Shown here piece by piece: positions 19,873-33,141 of a stretch of 64,000 bases of DNA. The stretch's first letter is position 1, and every line of letters begins with the position of its first letter. Origin of the DNA: Eutreptiella sp. 'Long Island Sound 2002' (taxonomy: Eukaryota; Euglenozoa; Euglenophyceae; Eutreptiales; Eutreptiaceae); the NCBI GenBank assembly GCA_964036045.1, contig OZ038378.1, positions 23,673,935-23,737,934 of the forward strand, read 5' to 3'. The notes under the pieces were generated by a model. It was not told where the DNA came from and did no database searches. It was given only the letters and a program-made list of their open reading frames with translations. The position numbers were made by a program, and so were the translations under genes.

Positions 19873-22302
19873 TGAAGCCGGTTCGGACCCCCGTGGCCAT
19901 CTTGGGGTCACTTGGGGTGTGTATCTATGTGCCGGCAAGCCGCCATTGGCTGATATCATACTCTCCCATCCACCTGACCTAACCCGATGTGATAGTGTGA
20001 TAGGTTTGGCCATTGCGGCTGTGAGCGGCCATATTCAGTACCGAGGCGCCGCCAGCGGAGATTTATATATCAGAATATCAGGAATCAACAGGGTTTTATT
20101 ATCATGATGTTTCCGTAATTTTTCAGCCTTTCGTTCTGATGGTCAATGTATCGGCGACCGTCAGTTGGCTCGCGATTTTGCGTTAACCGATTGGTTAACT
20201 GTTATTTCCAGATATTTTGGGGGAAACCCCGATGAAGGGTCAGATTTCATCAGTGAAGGGTTCGTTGCTTCCGCAATTTTCTAAATAAGCACTCGAAATT
20301 TTATTCTGAATTTTTCGCGATGTCGAAATCGGATTTTCGACTTCGACATCGCCGCACTTGATTTGGTCTTCTTCGACTGGTCATACTCTTTTCCCTATGC
20401 CCAAATCAGGTTTCCCTTATACTTGCCACCCATTTGACTTGGAGTTATAAGGGAAACAAAAGTGAATCGTGGGACCACTTTGAAGGGCCATATCTACGAG
20501 CGAGTGTGAGGAAAGAGAATAAGGAAAGTTGCGTTGCAAGCGCCTTGGTCTCAACTTAATTTAGGAAGCATCAAACGCCTTTGGTGTGTACACATGCCGG
20601 GTGTAGCAAGGGATAATGGTCAAGAGGGTATAAAGTGATATATAACTCTTGGACCGTGCAACCGAATATTTTAATGCGACTTTCGAGTGTACCGCATGAG
20701 TGTTGGGGTTGCATAGATACTTCCCTTGGGTTCCTATGTATTTTTAACGTGAAGTTATGTCCATGGAGGGACATGGCATATCACGGTGGGAGCCACTTTT
20801 TGAGGGTATTGTTATATGCATGGTATATGTCTTGATGTGCTCACGCCCATGTTATATATCTTCGTGTGGCCGAAGAGATGGGGAGCCATACGTGACAAGG
20901 GCCTTGCCCATGTCCCAATTGTGGGATTCAAAGCGCTAGACGAAGTCTACCGCGTATGTATTGCTCATGGTATGTTTGGCAAAGAGATCCATGAGTGCAC
21001 TCCCATTTTCATGGGGCATGTAGATATGGGTGGCGAAGGTATCTCCATGCGCCCGATTGGGGATCCAAGTGGGGGAATTGTTCGCAAATGGTTCCAATCA
21101 TTTGTGTATTGAACCATGAGCGGATATCATGGGTGAGCATAGAGATATACTATCATGACAACTTTGTGTTTGGTCATATGTTCATGTTTTTGACCTCAAT
21201 TTCTGCTCATTTTTGCGTTTTGTGTACTTACCTGGTCGGCAAACAGCAAGAAGCCTATGGAGAGTCGAAGCATGGTATGTTGTTCATATGTTGGCATATG
21301 CTTTGGAGTTGAACACCACCATATGCCGGATCGCGTACTCCATTTGGCTTGGCGCACGAAGGATCACAAGAATTGGTCTCAAGATCATGGGCTGACTTGG
21401 GCAGTGCGTGGCGCCCATATCCGAAGGGGTTTGGAGGGTAAAGTGGGGATGTAAATGGGCATTGGCCTTTGGTCTCTATCCTCCATGAATATTAGACTTC
21501 GATTCCATGCATGCTTTGAGCCTTCAGATAAGTGGTAACTTCATTTTTGAGCATATATTTGATATATGGCCAATATGGTGTGAATTGGCAGTTTTTTGAC
21601 ATGTTATGAGTTCAAACTCATGGGGCATATCTCCAAGCCCATTCGACTCCAAGTCCAACCAAGGTTATGTCAGGGTAGGGCATGGTACTGAGTGCCACTC
21701 TCGGCCATGACACGCCACCTCCCCTATTGGGCTAGGATGTAGAGGCTTGGGAGTGAACACATTTTTGGGGTTTGTGTAGTGACTTTTGACACATGGCATT
21801 CAGCCATCTCATTTGACCTGGTTCAGGGCAATATGTTGGTGAGTCAAGGGAAGGTCTGGAGTCCAGGGAATGAGGGGTTTATGGCTGTGAATGTGTATGT
21901 TTACCTCTTTCCCCAACTTTGCTTGATATGTGTTCATATGCCAATTTCAGGGCTTTCTTCTTTGGTGCAATTCTTGTACATGCCCGCCACCGTGAGACAA
22001 CCGGTGTGCTGAACGGAAGCCCGCAGCCTGATTTGGATTGTGAATTGGGTTATTGCTGTATTTGGGGGATTTGGTTGCTGTTCAGGGTTGAAGGAGGATT
22101 GTATTTTCTATATTTTTGGATTTTGGACCTTGGACTTTGAGAAATGCAAGCATTGATCCGGAGCAAATCAGCAGGGATTACAGGTGGAAGGGGCACAGCA
22201 GGGGCCGGTCCTGGTAGGGACCTTCTTTATGGTAGCAGAGGCTTACCTGCTGCCCCTACCTACCGCCGACCCGGGGACTTGGGCCCTTATGAGCCCTGCC
22301 CA
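19873..22302 (+). repeat. 5' LTR
   Basis: 2430 bp, TG...CA, almost identical to 30714-33141. It is non-coding; short frames inside it are shared by both LTRs only because the DNA is. Confidence 0.93.
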
Positions 22303-22359
22303 AGTACGCCTCGGGTGCGTATTGTAGACTTGGTGGAGACCACGCCGGAGATTGGAGCC

Positions 22360-25252
22360 ATGGAAGAACCGAGACGTTCAAGAGCATGGCGAACTCCGGA
22401 AGTTGAAGCCCGAAGAGAAGTACGACATTCGGGAAGAGGAGGACGTGACATGGAGGACCTGGTCTCCATGTGTGAGCGTCGCTGCCGAAAGGCATGCAAC
22501 CTCCGCTCCGCCGCGGAGGACTCTGATGAGGCCTGCCATTCAGGCAGCAGTGGAGGACGGGCCCGGCGCTACCGGAAGCGCGGGTCACCCAAGTCCGCGG
22601 CAAGGGACGCCGGGGCTATGGATACGGACCCTAGCCCGGTCAGGCTGTGGGAATCCGAGGGGCACTCCGAGGGCTATCGGACAGCCTATGAGCCACCTTC
22701 GGAGTCGGAGGAGACGGCCAGACCGCCCACAAGGGCGAACACGGCCCCAGAACCCAGCCTGGAGCACGACGCCGAGGGCTTGGAGAGGCCAGCCAGGGCC
22801 CGGACGGCACCTGTGCCCCGGCACACGGGACCAGAGACGGACGCCATAGGCGATACGCCCATGGGCGATGACTCTGAGGTGCCGGGAACCGCGGGATGTG
22901 CTGAATCCGGCGGAAAGCACGCTGCGTGCCACTGCGAGCACGTGTCCTTCCTCCTGGGCAAGTACCCGAAGATGGGGATGGACGCCATCCTGCATCGCCT
23001 TGACCGCCTGGACAACGCCAAGGACGGTCTAGAGGAGGACGTCGCGGGGATCCTGGACGACCAGTCGGCCGCGGAGAAAGACATGGAGGAGCTGCGAGCG
23101 GAACGGGACCGGTACCGGGAGAATCTGGAGCTGGCCCTGGAGAAGCAGCAGCGAGTGGTGGACAGCTTCCTCCACCTGGTGGAGGACATGTCGGGACGCC
23201 TGAAAAGGCTAGAGGAGCTACAGCCCCTCGCCTCGGGTCCGGAGCTCCCGGCAAAGCCGGCCGCGGTAGAGCTGGTGGAGCGGGTTAAGACCCTCAGGAG
23301 CGCCATGGAGAAACCCATGGGCGGCCCTGCAGAGGCACCATACGCGCCTCCGCGTGTTGACCCGGGTGCGCTGCCTTTTGTTCCCATGTTGAGCGAATCC
23401 ACAATGCTCGGGGAACAAACGGCACCGGCTGGGTCCATGCGGGAAGGGCACGTAACCACGGACCCGAGGAGCCTGACGCTACAGATGTCCCATGCCGCCC
23501 AGGATGTACCGATCACGACGAATATGGTAGTTTATGCGGAAGAGAAGATCGAGAGCCAGACCATGCAGGGGCGAACCATGGGAAGCGCCGACGGACATGG
23601 TCGAGGTCATCCAGGCGGAAACCTGTGGGCGAAGGACCCCAATACGGGGATATGGACGGCTGATGGAGCAAATCCTTCCCGCATTCCAAACCCCATGGGT
23701 TCAGGCCCAACTGGACCGCACTCCATGGAGGAGAGGGATGTACGGGGAGTGTACTCACACCCCCCGGCCACAGGTGGTATCCGTCTCGGTGGAGTGGTGG
23801 CTGGAGACGTCGGAGACGCCATCAGGATTGACGACCTCAGGGGAATCAAAATCCCCTACTACGATGGCAACCCCTCCAACCTGGATGACTTCATCCTGGA
23901 TTGGGAGGACTTTGCCGAGGAGGTCGTCGGCGAGATGCGGGGAGCGGGACAAGTGGGTATGCCGGACATTCCCACACCGGCTGGCGCAGGACCTGAAGGA
24001 GGAGCTGCGGGATCAGATCCGGGAAGGACTGATCAGGACGGAGCAGGCCTGCCTCCAGTGGTTGGAGGATGAGGAGCGGGTGAACGCTCCGAACCAAAAG
24101 CTGGAGGACTTGTCGTCCATCCCACTGCCGCTGGACCGCGGTGAGTTGCGGGTCCGGGAGTGGAACCGGTATCTGCGGAAGTACCGCAGATGCCTCAAGC
24201 TGGTAGAGGACTGGAACGAGGCCAGCAAGATCCGCCACTTGCTGAAGGACGTCCTCCCCGGCAACTGGAAGAGGAGAGTGGAGGACGAGGAGAAGAAGAG
24301 AGCGAAGAAGCGCGTGGCGGTAAGGATCATGGCGGCGGAGGATACCCATGCGGGTATCATGGAGTTCTTCAGGAGGAACCTGGGCGAACCCAACCGGATG
24401 TTGGGACTGAAGAACGCCGTGTACGTGGAGGTGTTTGGAGACTCCATGGGGCAAAGGTTGCTGCGCCTCAACAACGTGGAGTGGAGGCGCGGGGAGCCGC
24501 TGAGGATGCAAGTCATCTTCGCCCGCATGAGCCTTGACGAGATCGTGAAGTACATCACGGTGGAGTTGAAGCTCAATGCGAAGAACGAGGCCCACGTGCA
24601 GGATCGACATGGTCATGGACAACGAGGCCACCGAGAAGACTGCCATCATCGGGAGATCCAGAAGGACACGGCCAACTCCGCGGAGGATGGTAGTGGAAGT
24701 GGCCAAGACCACTGGACCGGGTCCCGGGAGGATCATGAGGAGGCCCACTTCTTCGCGTTTGTGGCGCACAACGTGAGGAACCATGGGCAGGATCGGTCCA
24801 GATGGAGCCAGGTGGGACCCAATAAGAGCAGAGCGCCAAGGAGGATCGGGAACCCACCGCTCTCGTTCCGAGAGTACAGGTCTCAGCACGACGGGTGCTG
24901 GGTCTGTTATGGCAAGGGAAACAACCATGCACACGACCACCGTCAGTGCAAGGTGTATGAGGCGGACAAGAAGGCCTACTTCGCAGCCCACCCCGAGAAG
25001 AAGCCCAAGGAGCAGCGGATTTCCGATTGGAAGGCGAAGGGCAGAGACGGGGGAAAAGGCCAAGGCAAAGGCCAAGGGAAAGGCGGAGGAAGAGGCTATG
25101 GTGGTGGACCTGGCCAAGACCGACGAGTGAGGTCGATCGAGGGGGTTGCTGAGGACATGTTGAGGTCGTTGGAGGAACTCAAAGCCCAGCAACGTGGGGG
25201 ACAAAGTCCTGGCGGATCGCAGCCGGAAGGGGCTGCGGGAAGCCAAGTCTAG
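22360..25252 (+). pseudogene. Gag polyprotein of the Ty3 element (one frameshift)
   Basis: The first ATG after the LTR is at 22360. The N-terminal part is acidic and Arg-rich, then a coiled-coil-like stretch (SAAEKDMEELRAERDRYREN), followed near 23880 by IPYYDGNPSNLDDFI and WEDFAEEV, the start of a capsid-like domain. A one-base shift near 23940-23950 is needed to continue with LRDQIREGL and EWNRYLRKYRR. A zinc knuckle CWVCYGKGNNHAHDHRQC lies near 24895-24950, and the tail is Gly/Lys/Gln-rich. It ends in TAG at 25250, and pol continues in the same frame. Confidence 0.85.
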
Positions 25253-27910
25253 AGGAGCCCCCACGGGAGTGGGACCTCGGAGGTCTCTCCTCCGAAAATC
25301 AGTGGAATCCCAGAGAAAGCAAAGGCACATCGGGTGCCGAAGAAGGCTCCGGAAGAGCCAAAACCACTGAGTTTCGCCACTCCCAACCCCTGGAGCGCCC
25401 TGCCAAGGGAAGTACATGTGGGTACGGGACATGGCAAGAAGGAAGGAGCGACCACGGAGAGCCCCGTGGACGGGCAAGACCAACCCAAGATCTACACCAT
25501 CCGTGACCATACCCTTGAAGTCCTGATGCACCCGGACGTGCTAGAGTTGCATGCCGTGAGAGTCGTCCATACACCTCATGGCGACGAGCGGCAGTTGCAC
25601 TTGAAAGTGCGAGTACGGTGCGGACGAGAGGAGAAGGTGGTGGATGTGTTGGTGGATACGGGTGCCCAGGTGAGCCTGGTCCGGAGAGGGTTGTTCAAGG
25701 AGGAATTCCTGCAGCCCAGCCGGAGACCGGTCCGCCTGAAGGTCGCCAGCGGAGAGATTATGGGTGGTGGCACCCATGAGGCCACTATCAGTATGGAATT
25801 CTGGGAGCATGAGCGCTTGAACCGCCCTGATCAGGCGAAGGGAAGCACTCTATCCGGGAACTTCTACGTGGCCGACATTACAGATTGGGATATGATCATG
25901 GGGTATGACTTCATGGTGGCAAACGCCATTGGAGCCCTTCCCCATCGTGCAACGCTGGTCCGGGAGGATGATGAATGCCTCACATGGCTGTCCACGGATT
26001 ATGCATGCGGATCATCCCAATGGAATGCTGAGGAAGAGGATCGGATCGTCCAAGGGGTGCAAGCTGTGGGTGCCAAGTCCAGAGGAGACCGCGGAGTGCA
26101 GCTCACGGAATATGGAAAGGCGCCACAGGTGTACGACAGGATGATCCAGACGCTGGGAGCCGAAGCGCCCGAGACGGACGTCTTTGCTTCCCGGGATGCC
26201 CCACTTCTGCGGAAGTGCAGGAGGCATTGGCATCGAGGAGACTCAGCCTGGCACAGGCATTGGGGTTTGAAGGAGTGGGGACCCATGTATTGGCATGGCT
26301 CCCTGGACAATACCAGACGTACGGTGGAGAAGATCATCGCGGATAGGGCGAAGGGGATCCTGGTGATAACCGGCATAGGATCCACCCCATGTCCGCTGGA
26401 GGGTCTCAAGTCGACGCTGGACTCCATCACCCTGAACGAGATGTCATTCGGGCCAGAGGAGGAGTTGTTCATCGACGCCAAGGGTGTATCAATGCCCTCC
26501 CCGGGTCAAGCGTGGGGTACCAAGGCTTTCCTGGTGGATGGGGCGCAAGCCCAGCCCACGGGTGATGAAGCACTCATCCGTAGGGTGGAGGCGGTGCCCA
26601 TGAAGGTCATGTTTGAGCCCAAGGAGGGGACGGATCAGCCAGTGGATGGCATTGACATCCTGTCCCACTCCGAGACCGACGAAGTCGTCAACTACATGCG
26701 AATGGGGATGCACGACCGTGTGGCAGCCAAGAAGAGGCGGGCCATGGTCACATCTCCGCTTTGGTGGGATGACAAGATGTTGGTCACCGGCAAGTACGAG
26801 AAGGATGAGTTCGTGGCGAGGGTCATGGATCACATCGCGGACCAATACGATGGTCCGGTTGGGTCGGACCCACCAACATGGGATTTTCCAAGAATTGGTG
26901 TCGATAGCGACAGTCACCAGCCCGAGGCCGCAAATTTTCGAAGATTATCGGTGGGAAGTGCACCCCACGACGATGAAGACGGCATATCGGACGAGGAGAA
27001 GTCGGAATCGGACCCGGAAGAGGCCTATACCGCAGTGCGTTCGGTTGTATCGATACCGAAGCAAGCGGCTGAAGAGGCCCAGGAGAACCCGAAGGTCGCC
27101 GAGCTGAAGGAGAGGCTGATCAAAGCCTATCCGCGGCTATTCAGTGGCGTCGCCAACAAGAACCCTCCAGATCGTGGGAGGTTTGGCACAGCGAGGATCA
27201 AACTGAAGCCGAACCCCAAGATCTATCGTCATCGGGAGTACCAACTTCAGGGCGATCGGGCCGAGGCCATGAAGAAGCTGTTGGCCGAGTTCATTGAGCG
27301 GGGATGGATCGAACCCTCCGACAGTGAGTGGGCCAGCCCAGCCTTCATCGTGCCCAAGAAGGAGAAGGGCGAGTGGAGGTTGGTGGTTGATTACAGAGGT
27401 TTGAACGAGCAGACCGAACACGACTCGTACTCGCTTCCCCTGATCGACTCCATCCTCCAAAAACAACAGAAAAAGCGGATTTTCACGGTGTTGGACCTGA
27501 AACACGGTTATCACCAGATGCCGCTACACCCGGACTCAAGGCCCTGCACAGCGATGTCGACGTCGCTGGGGCCCATGCAATGGAAAGTGGTGCCCATGGG
27601 CGCCAAGAATGGCAATGCCGCTTTCCAGCGCATGATGGAGGACCTACTCGGTCCTGTCCGGGACTGTGCCGACCCCTTCGTGGATGACATCATCATCGGG
27701 TACGGCACGGAGAACATGACTGAGGACGAGCTCATCGACGCGCATGAGAAGGATCTGCGCCGGGTGCTCAGCGAGTTGGACGAGCACAACATGGTGTGCA
27801 AGCCCACCAAAGCCTCACTCTTCGTGAAGGAAGTGGAGTTCGCGGGTCACGTGGTTGGTCACGGGCAACGCCGTCCCATGCCTGGGAAGCTGGCGTCCCT
27901 GCACCACTAG
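25253..27910 (+). pseudogene. Pol N-terminal part: protease, methyltransferase-like region, RT
   Basis: Open in the same frame as Gag across a single TAG. The protease motif VLVDTGAQVSLV is at about 25645-25680 with DWDMIMGYDF as the second motif. Then TDVFASRDAPLL, DSAWHRHWG and CPLEGLKSTLDSI correspond to the methyltransferase-like segment of the other element, but the NPPF position reads HGSL. RT follows: FIVPKKEKGEWRLVVDYRGLN, FTVLDLKHGYHQM, VVPMGAKNGNAAFQ and the active site PFVDDIII near 27676-27699. The C-terminal RT motif FAGHVV precedes a TAG at 27908. The domain order is intact. Confidence 0.9.
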
Positions 27911-28560
27911 GAGAAGCTCCAAACCATCAGCGAACTCTGGTCCTTCATGGGGTTCTGCAACTACTATTCGGGCTATGTCCGGATGTATGCAGAACTGTCG
28001 GGGCCGCTGCACAAGATGCTGCAAGTGGGCAAGTTCGATGGCCCGAAGGGGAGCAAGAAGAAGCTTGCCTGGACCCCTGAGGCTGAGGATGCGTTCAACA
28101 GCCTGAAGGAGCGACTCCTGGGGCAGTTGGGGCTGTTCCTGGTGGACCCGGACAAGGGATTCGTGCTACGGACAGACGCCTCGGACTATGCCGTGGGGGC
28201 AGTCCTCGAGCAGATCCGAGACGACGGGTCACATGTACCCGTGGCATTTTGGAGTCGGATCCTGGCCGAGGGCCAACGCTGAACCTGGACCGCGAGGGAG
28301 AAGGAGACGTACGCCATTGTTTGTGCGCTCAGGAAGTGGTCTGGCCACATCGGATTGCAACCGGTGGTGGTTTGCACGGACCATCAGTCCTTGCAGAGCT
28401 GGCACAAGGAGCACGTCGACACCCCCTCGGGACCGGCGGCAAGGAGGGCCCGATGGCATGAAACGTTCGCCAAGTTCGACCTCAGCGTCGTATACGTCCC
28501 GGGGAAGGACAACACTGTGGCAGATTGCCTGAGTCGATGGGCCTACCCCGCGGGCAAGGC
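27911..28560 (+). pseudogene. RNase H domain of Pol
   Basis: In frame with the RT after the TAG. FMGFCNYYSGYV opens the RT connection. The RNase H acids are in LRTDASDYAVGAVL, EKETYAIVCAL, VCTDHQSL and NTVADCLSRW. A TGA at 28280-28282 lies between the first Asp motif and the Glu motif. Apart from this, the domain is complete. Confidence 0.88.
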
Positions 28561-30059
28561 TTGGATGGACATATCCAGCCATGGGGACGCCGAGGAAACC
28601 GAGGAAGCCAAGCGCATCATCGAGATGGAGAAGGCCATGGAGCAAGAGGGGGTCAAGTGCTTTGTGGTGATGGCGAACCGTACGGACCTGGCCAAGTTCC
28701 GGGGTGCCCGCGTCCAAGCTATTCGAGACGAAACCCTCGAGCAGTGGATGGTGGCCCCTGTAGAGCTAGTCAGGTCGGTGCTCACAGAGGACTGGTCGGA
28801 TGACTACGCGGCATCCGAGCACTGGAGCAAGTACTGGAACGCCGTGAGCGCCCCGTCGGACGACGAATGGCCTGAGGGCTTGACCGAGGATGGGGACAAG
28901 TTTTTCCTCAAGGACAAGCTGCTGGTGCCTGAGAACCGAGTGGAGGAGCTCATTGACCATTGGCACAACGCCCAGCTCATGCACCCTGGCCGAGACAAGA
29001 TGCAGCAGGACCTGGAGTGGCGTTTCAAGTTCCCTCCGGGGTACTACGCCATCCTGGATAGGTACTGCAGCGACTGTGCCGTGTGTTTGGCCACGAAGAG
29101 CCCCAACCACTCCACAGCGGGCAACCCGGTGTACACGGCTATACCGGAGGCCCCTATGCGGTCCGTGGCCATGGATGTATTCGCCATGCCTGAGGTCACC
29201 GTGGAAGGAGAGACCTACGACTGTGTCATCCTGGCGGTGGATAGGCACAGTGGGTATATCGTGGCGGTCCCTGGCAAGAAGTCCAAGAAGAAGGACAAGA
29301 AGGACAAGCATGGAGTGGGGCTGCAGGCCAAGACCGTCGCTAATGCCATGATCAGGCATTGGCTGACGATTTTCGATGTCCCGGCTGTCATCTGCAGCGA
29401 TCGGGGCAGTCTATTCGTAGGGACGTGGTTCAAGACAATGTGCAAGCACATGGGCATTCGGCACGCCAAGACCGTGGCGTACCACAGCCGGTCGAATGGC
29501 CGAGCTGAGGTGGCCGGGCGGCAGATGTTCCAGAAGTTCTGCCAGCTGCACATCGACGAACCGGGCCGGAACTGGTACAAATCGCTGTGGAGAGTGCTCC
29601 AAGCGTACCATGACCTTCCGGGACCCACTGGACTGTCGCCCCATCGCATCCTGTTCCTACAGGATCGAGTGTCACGCACTCTCCCGTGGTTGAACCATGG
29701 CAAAGTGGCCCGGGATGCGAACGCCATGATGGCTGAGGCGGACGACACGGCGGCCAAGGTGTGCAAGGCACTTCAGGACGAGCATGACAAGAGGGCCAAG
29801 TACTTCAAGCAGGGAAAAGTCCAGAAGTATGCTCTCCAAGACACCGTGTGGGTGGAGCGGCACCACAAGGATGTCCTGTCCAGGCATCGGCAGGCATCTT
29901 GGTATGTGCCGGGGGTAATCGTGCGGAAGGTCGGGCAGGATGTGTATGCGGTTCGTGTGGGGGATAACAAGATCCTGGACCGCGACCATACCCAGCTTCG
30001 TCCTCGAGCACCAGACCCCAGCGGACGTCCCGTCACCTTCGAGTTCACGGCCGGCGATG
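28561..30059 (+). pseudogene. Integrase of Pol
   Basis: Continuous with the RNase H. The zinc finger has WHNAQLMHPG and CSDCAVC. The catalytic triad is in AMDVFAM, ICSDRGSLF and NGRAEVAGRQ. A Lys-rich loop (KKSKKKDKKDKHG) is inserted between the first and second Asp. The C-terminal domain includes LQDTVWVERHHKD and WYVPGVIVRKVG, like the integrase SH3-like fold. No stop interrupts it, so this domain by itself is intact. Confidence 0.9.
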
Positions 30060-30318
30060 TGGACTCGGACGACGAGGGTGAGGACGACGACTTCACCGCT
30101 GAGAAGATCCTGGCGGACAAGCCGGACCCGGGGACGCCTGGGGGAAGGCTTTATAAAGTCCGTTGGAAGAGTTCGCCGCATCCAGGGATTCGTGGGAACC
30201 TCCAAGCATTTTTGTGCCGAGGTACACCACGGTCTGGATGGACTACCTGAAGAAAAAGAATATTTCTTTGGATGTCAAGGACGTGTTGGTCCATTTGGTG
30301 GCTGCTGTAGCACCGTAA
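30060..30318 (+). pseudogene. C-terminal chromodomain (one-base lesion)
   Basis: FTAEKILADKPD...LYKVRWK starts a chromodomain. A missing base near 30170 shifts the frame. In the shifted frame DSWEPPSIFV and YTTVWMDYLKKK continue the fold to a TAA at 30316-30318. Without the shift the frame stops at 30250. The domain would steer integration to chromatin. Confidence 0.75.
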
Positions 30319-30700
30319 TGGATCCCCCTTGGCATTTTGTTTGTTTCTGTGCTTGGGGAGACGGGTGAGGGCGTTCATCCGGGGATTTTTGGGCCTTGAT
30401 TGGCCATCTACCCCCTTCACTCGATCTCCACATATATATTGCATTGTGGTATACTTATTTAGGTCGACCGACGACGTTTTTCTATCTTTGATGCCCTTGA
30501 TCCATGTTGTACATCAAGTGGAGTGCGGATATGGCGTAGGGCACCGATTATCAGTGTCCTCACCCCTCCCTTGGGGCATGGGGGACGCCTACGGCGTGTG
30601 TGGGGCCTCCATGTGTCTTTGGGACAGGGGGGGGGAGGATGTGGAGCCCATTGGGGTCCTCCCGTCCTCTCTTCAATGACTTCCGAGCGGTGACAACGCT
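30319..30700 (+). other. 3' untranslated region of the Ty3 element
   Basis: Non-coding sequence between the pol stop and the polypurine tract. No motif recognised. Confidence 0.6.
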
Positions 30701-30713
30701 CTGAGAAGGGGGG
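30701..30713 (+). promoter_or_regulatory. Polypurine tract (plus-strand primer)
   Basis: GAGAAGGGGGG sits immediately before the TG of the 3' LTR, the standard position for priming plus-strand DNA synthesis. Confidence 0.8.
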
Positions 30714-33141
30714 TGAAGCCGGTTCGGACCCCCGTGGCCATCTTGGGGTCACTTGGGGTGTGTATCTATGTGCCGGCAAGCCGCCATTGGCTGATATCAT
30801 ACTCTCCCATCCACCTGACCTAGCCCGATGTGATAGTGTGATAGGTTTGGCCATTCCGGCTGTGACCGGCCATATTCAGTACCGAGGCGCCGCCAGCGGA
30901 GATTTATATATCAGAATATCAGGAATCAACAGGGTTTTATTATCATGATGTTTCCGTAATTTTTCAGCCTTTCGTTCTGATGGTCAATGTATCGGCGACC
31001 GTCAGTTGGCTCGCGATTTTGCGTTAACCGATTGGTTAACTGTTATTTCCAGATATTTTGGCCGAAACCCCGATGAAGGGTCAGATTTCATCAGTGAAGG
31101 GTTCGTTGCTTCCGCAATTTTCTAAATAAGCACTCGAAATTTTATTCTGAATTTTTCGCGATGTCGAAATCGGATTTTCGACTTCGACATCGCCGCACTT
31201 GATTTGGTCTTCTTCGACTGGTCATACTCTTTTCCCTATGCCCAAATCAGGTTTCCCTTATACTTGCCACCCATTTGACTTGGAGTTATAAGGGAAACAA
31301 AAGTGAATTGTGGGACCACTTTGAAGGACATATCTACGAGCGAGTGTGAGGAAAGAGAATAAGGAAAGTTGCGTTGCAAGTGCCTTGGTCTCAACTTAAT
31401 TTAGGAAGCATCAAACGCCTTTGGTGTGTACACATGCTGGGTGTAGCAAGGGATAATGGTCAAGAGGGTATAAAGTGATATAGAACTCTTGGACCGTGCA
31501 ACCGAATATTTTAATGCGACTTTCGAGTGTACCGCATGAGTGTTGGGGTTGCATAGATACTTTCCTTGGGTTCCTATGTATTTTTAACGTGAAGTTATGT
31601 CCATGGAGGGACATGGCATATCATGGTGGGAGCCACTTTTTGAGGGTATTGTTATATGCATGGTATATGTCTTGATGTGCTCACGCCCATGTTATATATC
31701 TTCGTGTGGCCGAAGAGATGGGGAGCCATACGTGACAAGGGCCTTGCCCATGTCCCAATTGTGGGATTCAAAGCGCTAGACGAAGTCTACCGCGTATGTA
31801 TTGCTCATGGTATGTTTGGCAAAGAGATCCATGAGTGCACTCCCATTTTCATGGGGCATGTAGATATGGGTGGCGAAGGTACTTCCTGCGCCCGATTGGG
31901 GATCCAAGTGGGGGAATTGTTCGCAAATGGTTCCAATCATTGGTGTATTGAACCATGAGCGGATATCATGGGTGAGCATAGAGATATACCATCATGACAA
32001 CTTTGTGTTTGGTCATATTTTCATGTTTTTGACCTCAATTGTTGCTCATTTTTGCGTTTTGTGTACTTACCTGGTCGGCAAACAGCAAGAAGCCTATGGA
32101 GAGTCGAACCATGGTATGTTGTCCATATGTTGGCATATGCTTTGGAGTTGAACACCACCATATGCCGGATCGCGTACTCCATTTGGCTTGGCGCACGAAG
32201 GATCACAAGAATTGGTCTCAAGATCATGGGCTGACTTGGGCAGTGCGTGGCGCCCATATCCGAAGGGGTTTGGAGGGTAAAGTGGGGATGTAAATGGGCA
32301 TTGGCCTTTGGTCTCCATCCTCCATGAATACTAGACTTCGATTACATGCATGCTTTGAGCCTTCAGATAAGTGGTAACTTCATTTTTGAGCATATATTTG
32401 ATATATGGCCAATATGGTGTGAATTGGCAGTTTTTTGACATGTTATGAGTTCAAACTCATGGGGCATATCTCCAAGCCCATTCGACTCCAAGTCCAACCA
32501 AGGTTATGTCAGGGTAGGGCATGGTCCTGAGTGCCACTCTCGGCCATGACACGCCACCTCCCCTATTGGGCTAGGATGTAGAGGCTTGGGAGTGAACACA
32601 TTTTTGGGGTTTGTGTAGTGACTTTTGACACATAGCATTCAGCCATCTCATTTGACCTGGTTCAGGGCAATATGTTGGTGAGTCAAAGGAAAGTCTGGAG
32701 TCCAGGGAATGAGGGGTTTATGGCTGTGAATGTGTATGTTTACCTCTTTCCCCAACTTTGCTTGATATGTGTTCATATGCCAATTTCAGGGCTTTCTTCT
32801 TTGGTGCAATTCTTGTACATGCCCGCCACCGTGAGACAACCGGTGTGCTGAACGGAAGCCCGCAGCCTGATTTGGATTGTGAATTGGGTTATTGCTGTAT
32901 TTGGGGGATTTGGTTGCTGTTCAGGGTTGAAGGAGGATTGTATTTTCTATATTTTTGGATTTTGGACCTTGGACTTTGAGAAATGCAAGCATTGATCCGG
33001 AGCAAATCAGCAGGGATTACAGGCGGAAGGGGCACAGCAGGGGCCGGTCCTGGTAGGGACCTTCTTTATGGTAGCAGAGGCTTACCTGCTGCCCCTACCT
33101 ACCGCCGACCCGGGGACTTGGGCCCTTATGAGCCCTGCCCA
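30714..33141 (+). repeat. 3' LTR
   Basis: 2428 bp, TG...CA. It matches the 5' LTR with about 30 differences by eye, including one small region near 31881 with clustered changes. Confidence 0.93.

Larger units (their letters stand above)
19873..33141 (+). mobile_element. Nearly complete Ty3-type element with 2.43-kb LTRs
   Basis: Direct repeats at 19873-22302 and 30714-33141 both begin TGAAGCC and end CA. Between them lie gag (22360-25252) and pol (25253-30318), in the order protease, methyltransferase-like segment, RT, RNase H, integrase and chromodomain. A polypurine tract GAGAAGGGGGG directly precedes the 3' LTR. I count about 30 differences between the LTRs by eye, so it is far younger than the - strand chromovirus. 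The five bases flanking each end do not match (ACCTG and CCAGT), so no target-site duplication is visible. I saw no clear tRNA primer-binding site after the 5' LTR. Confidence 0.93.
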
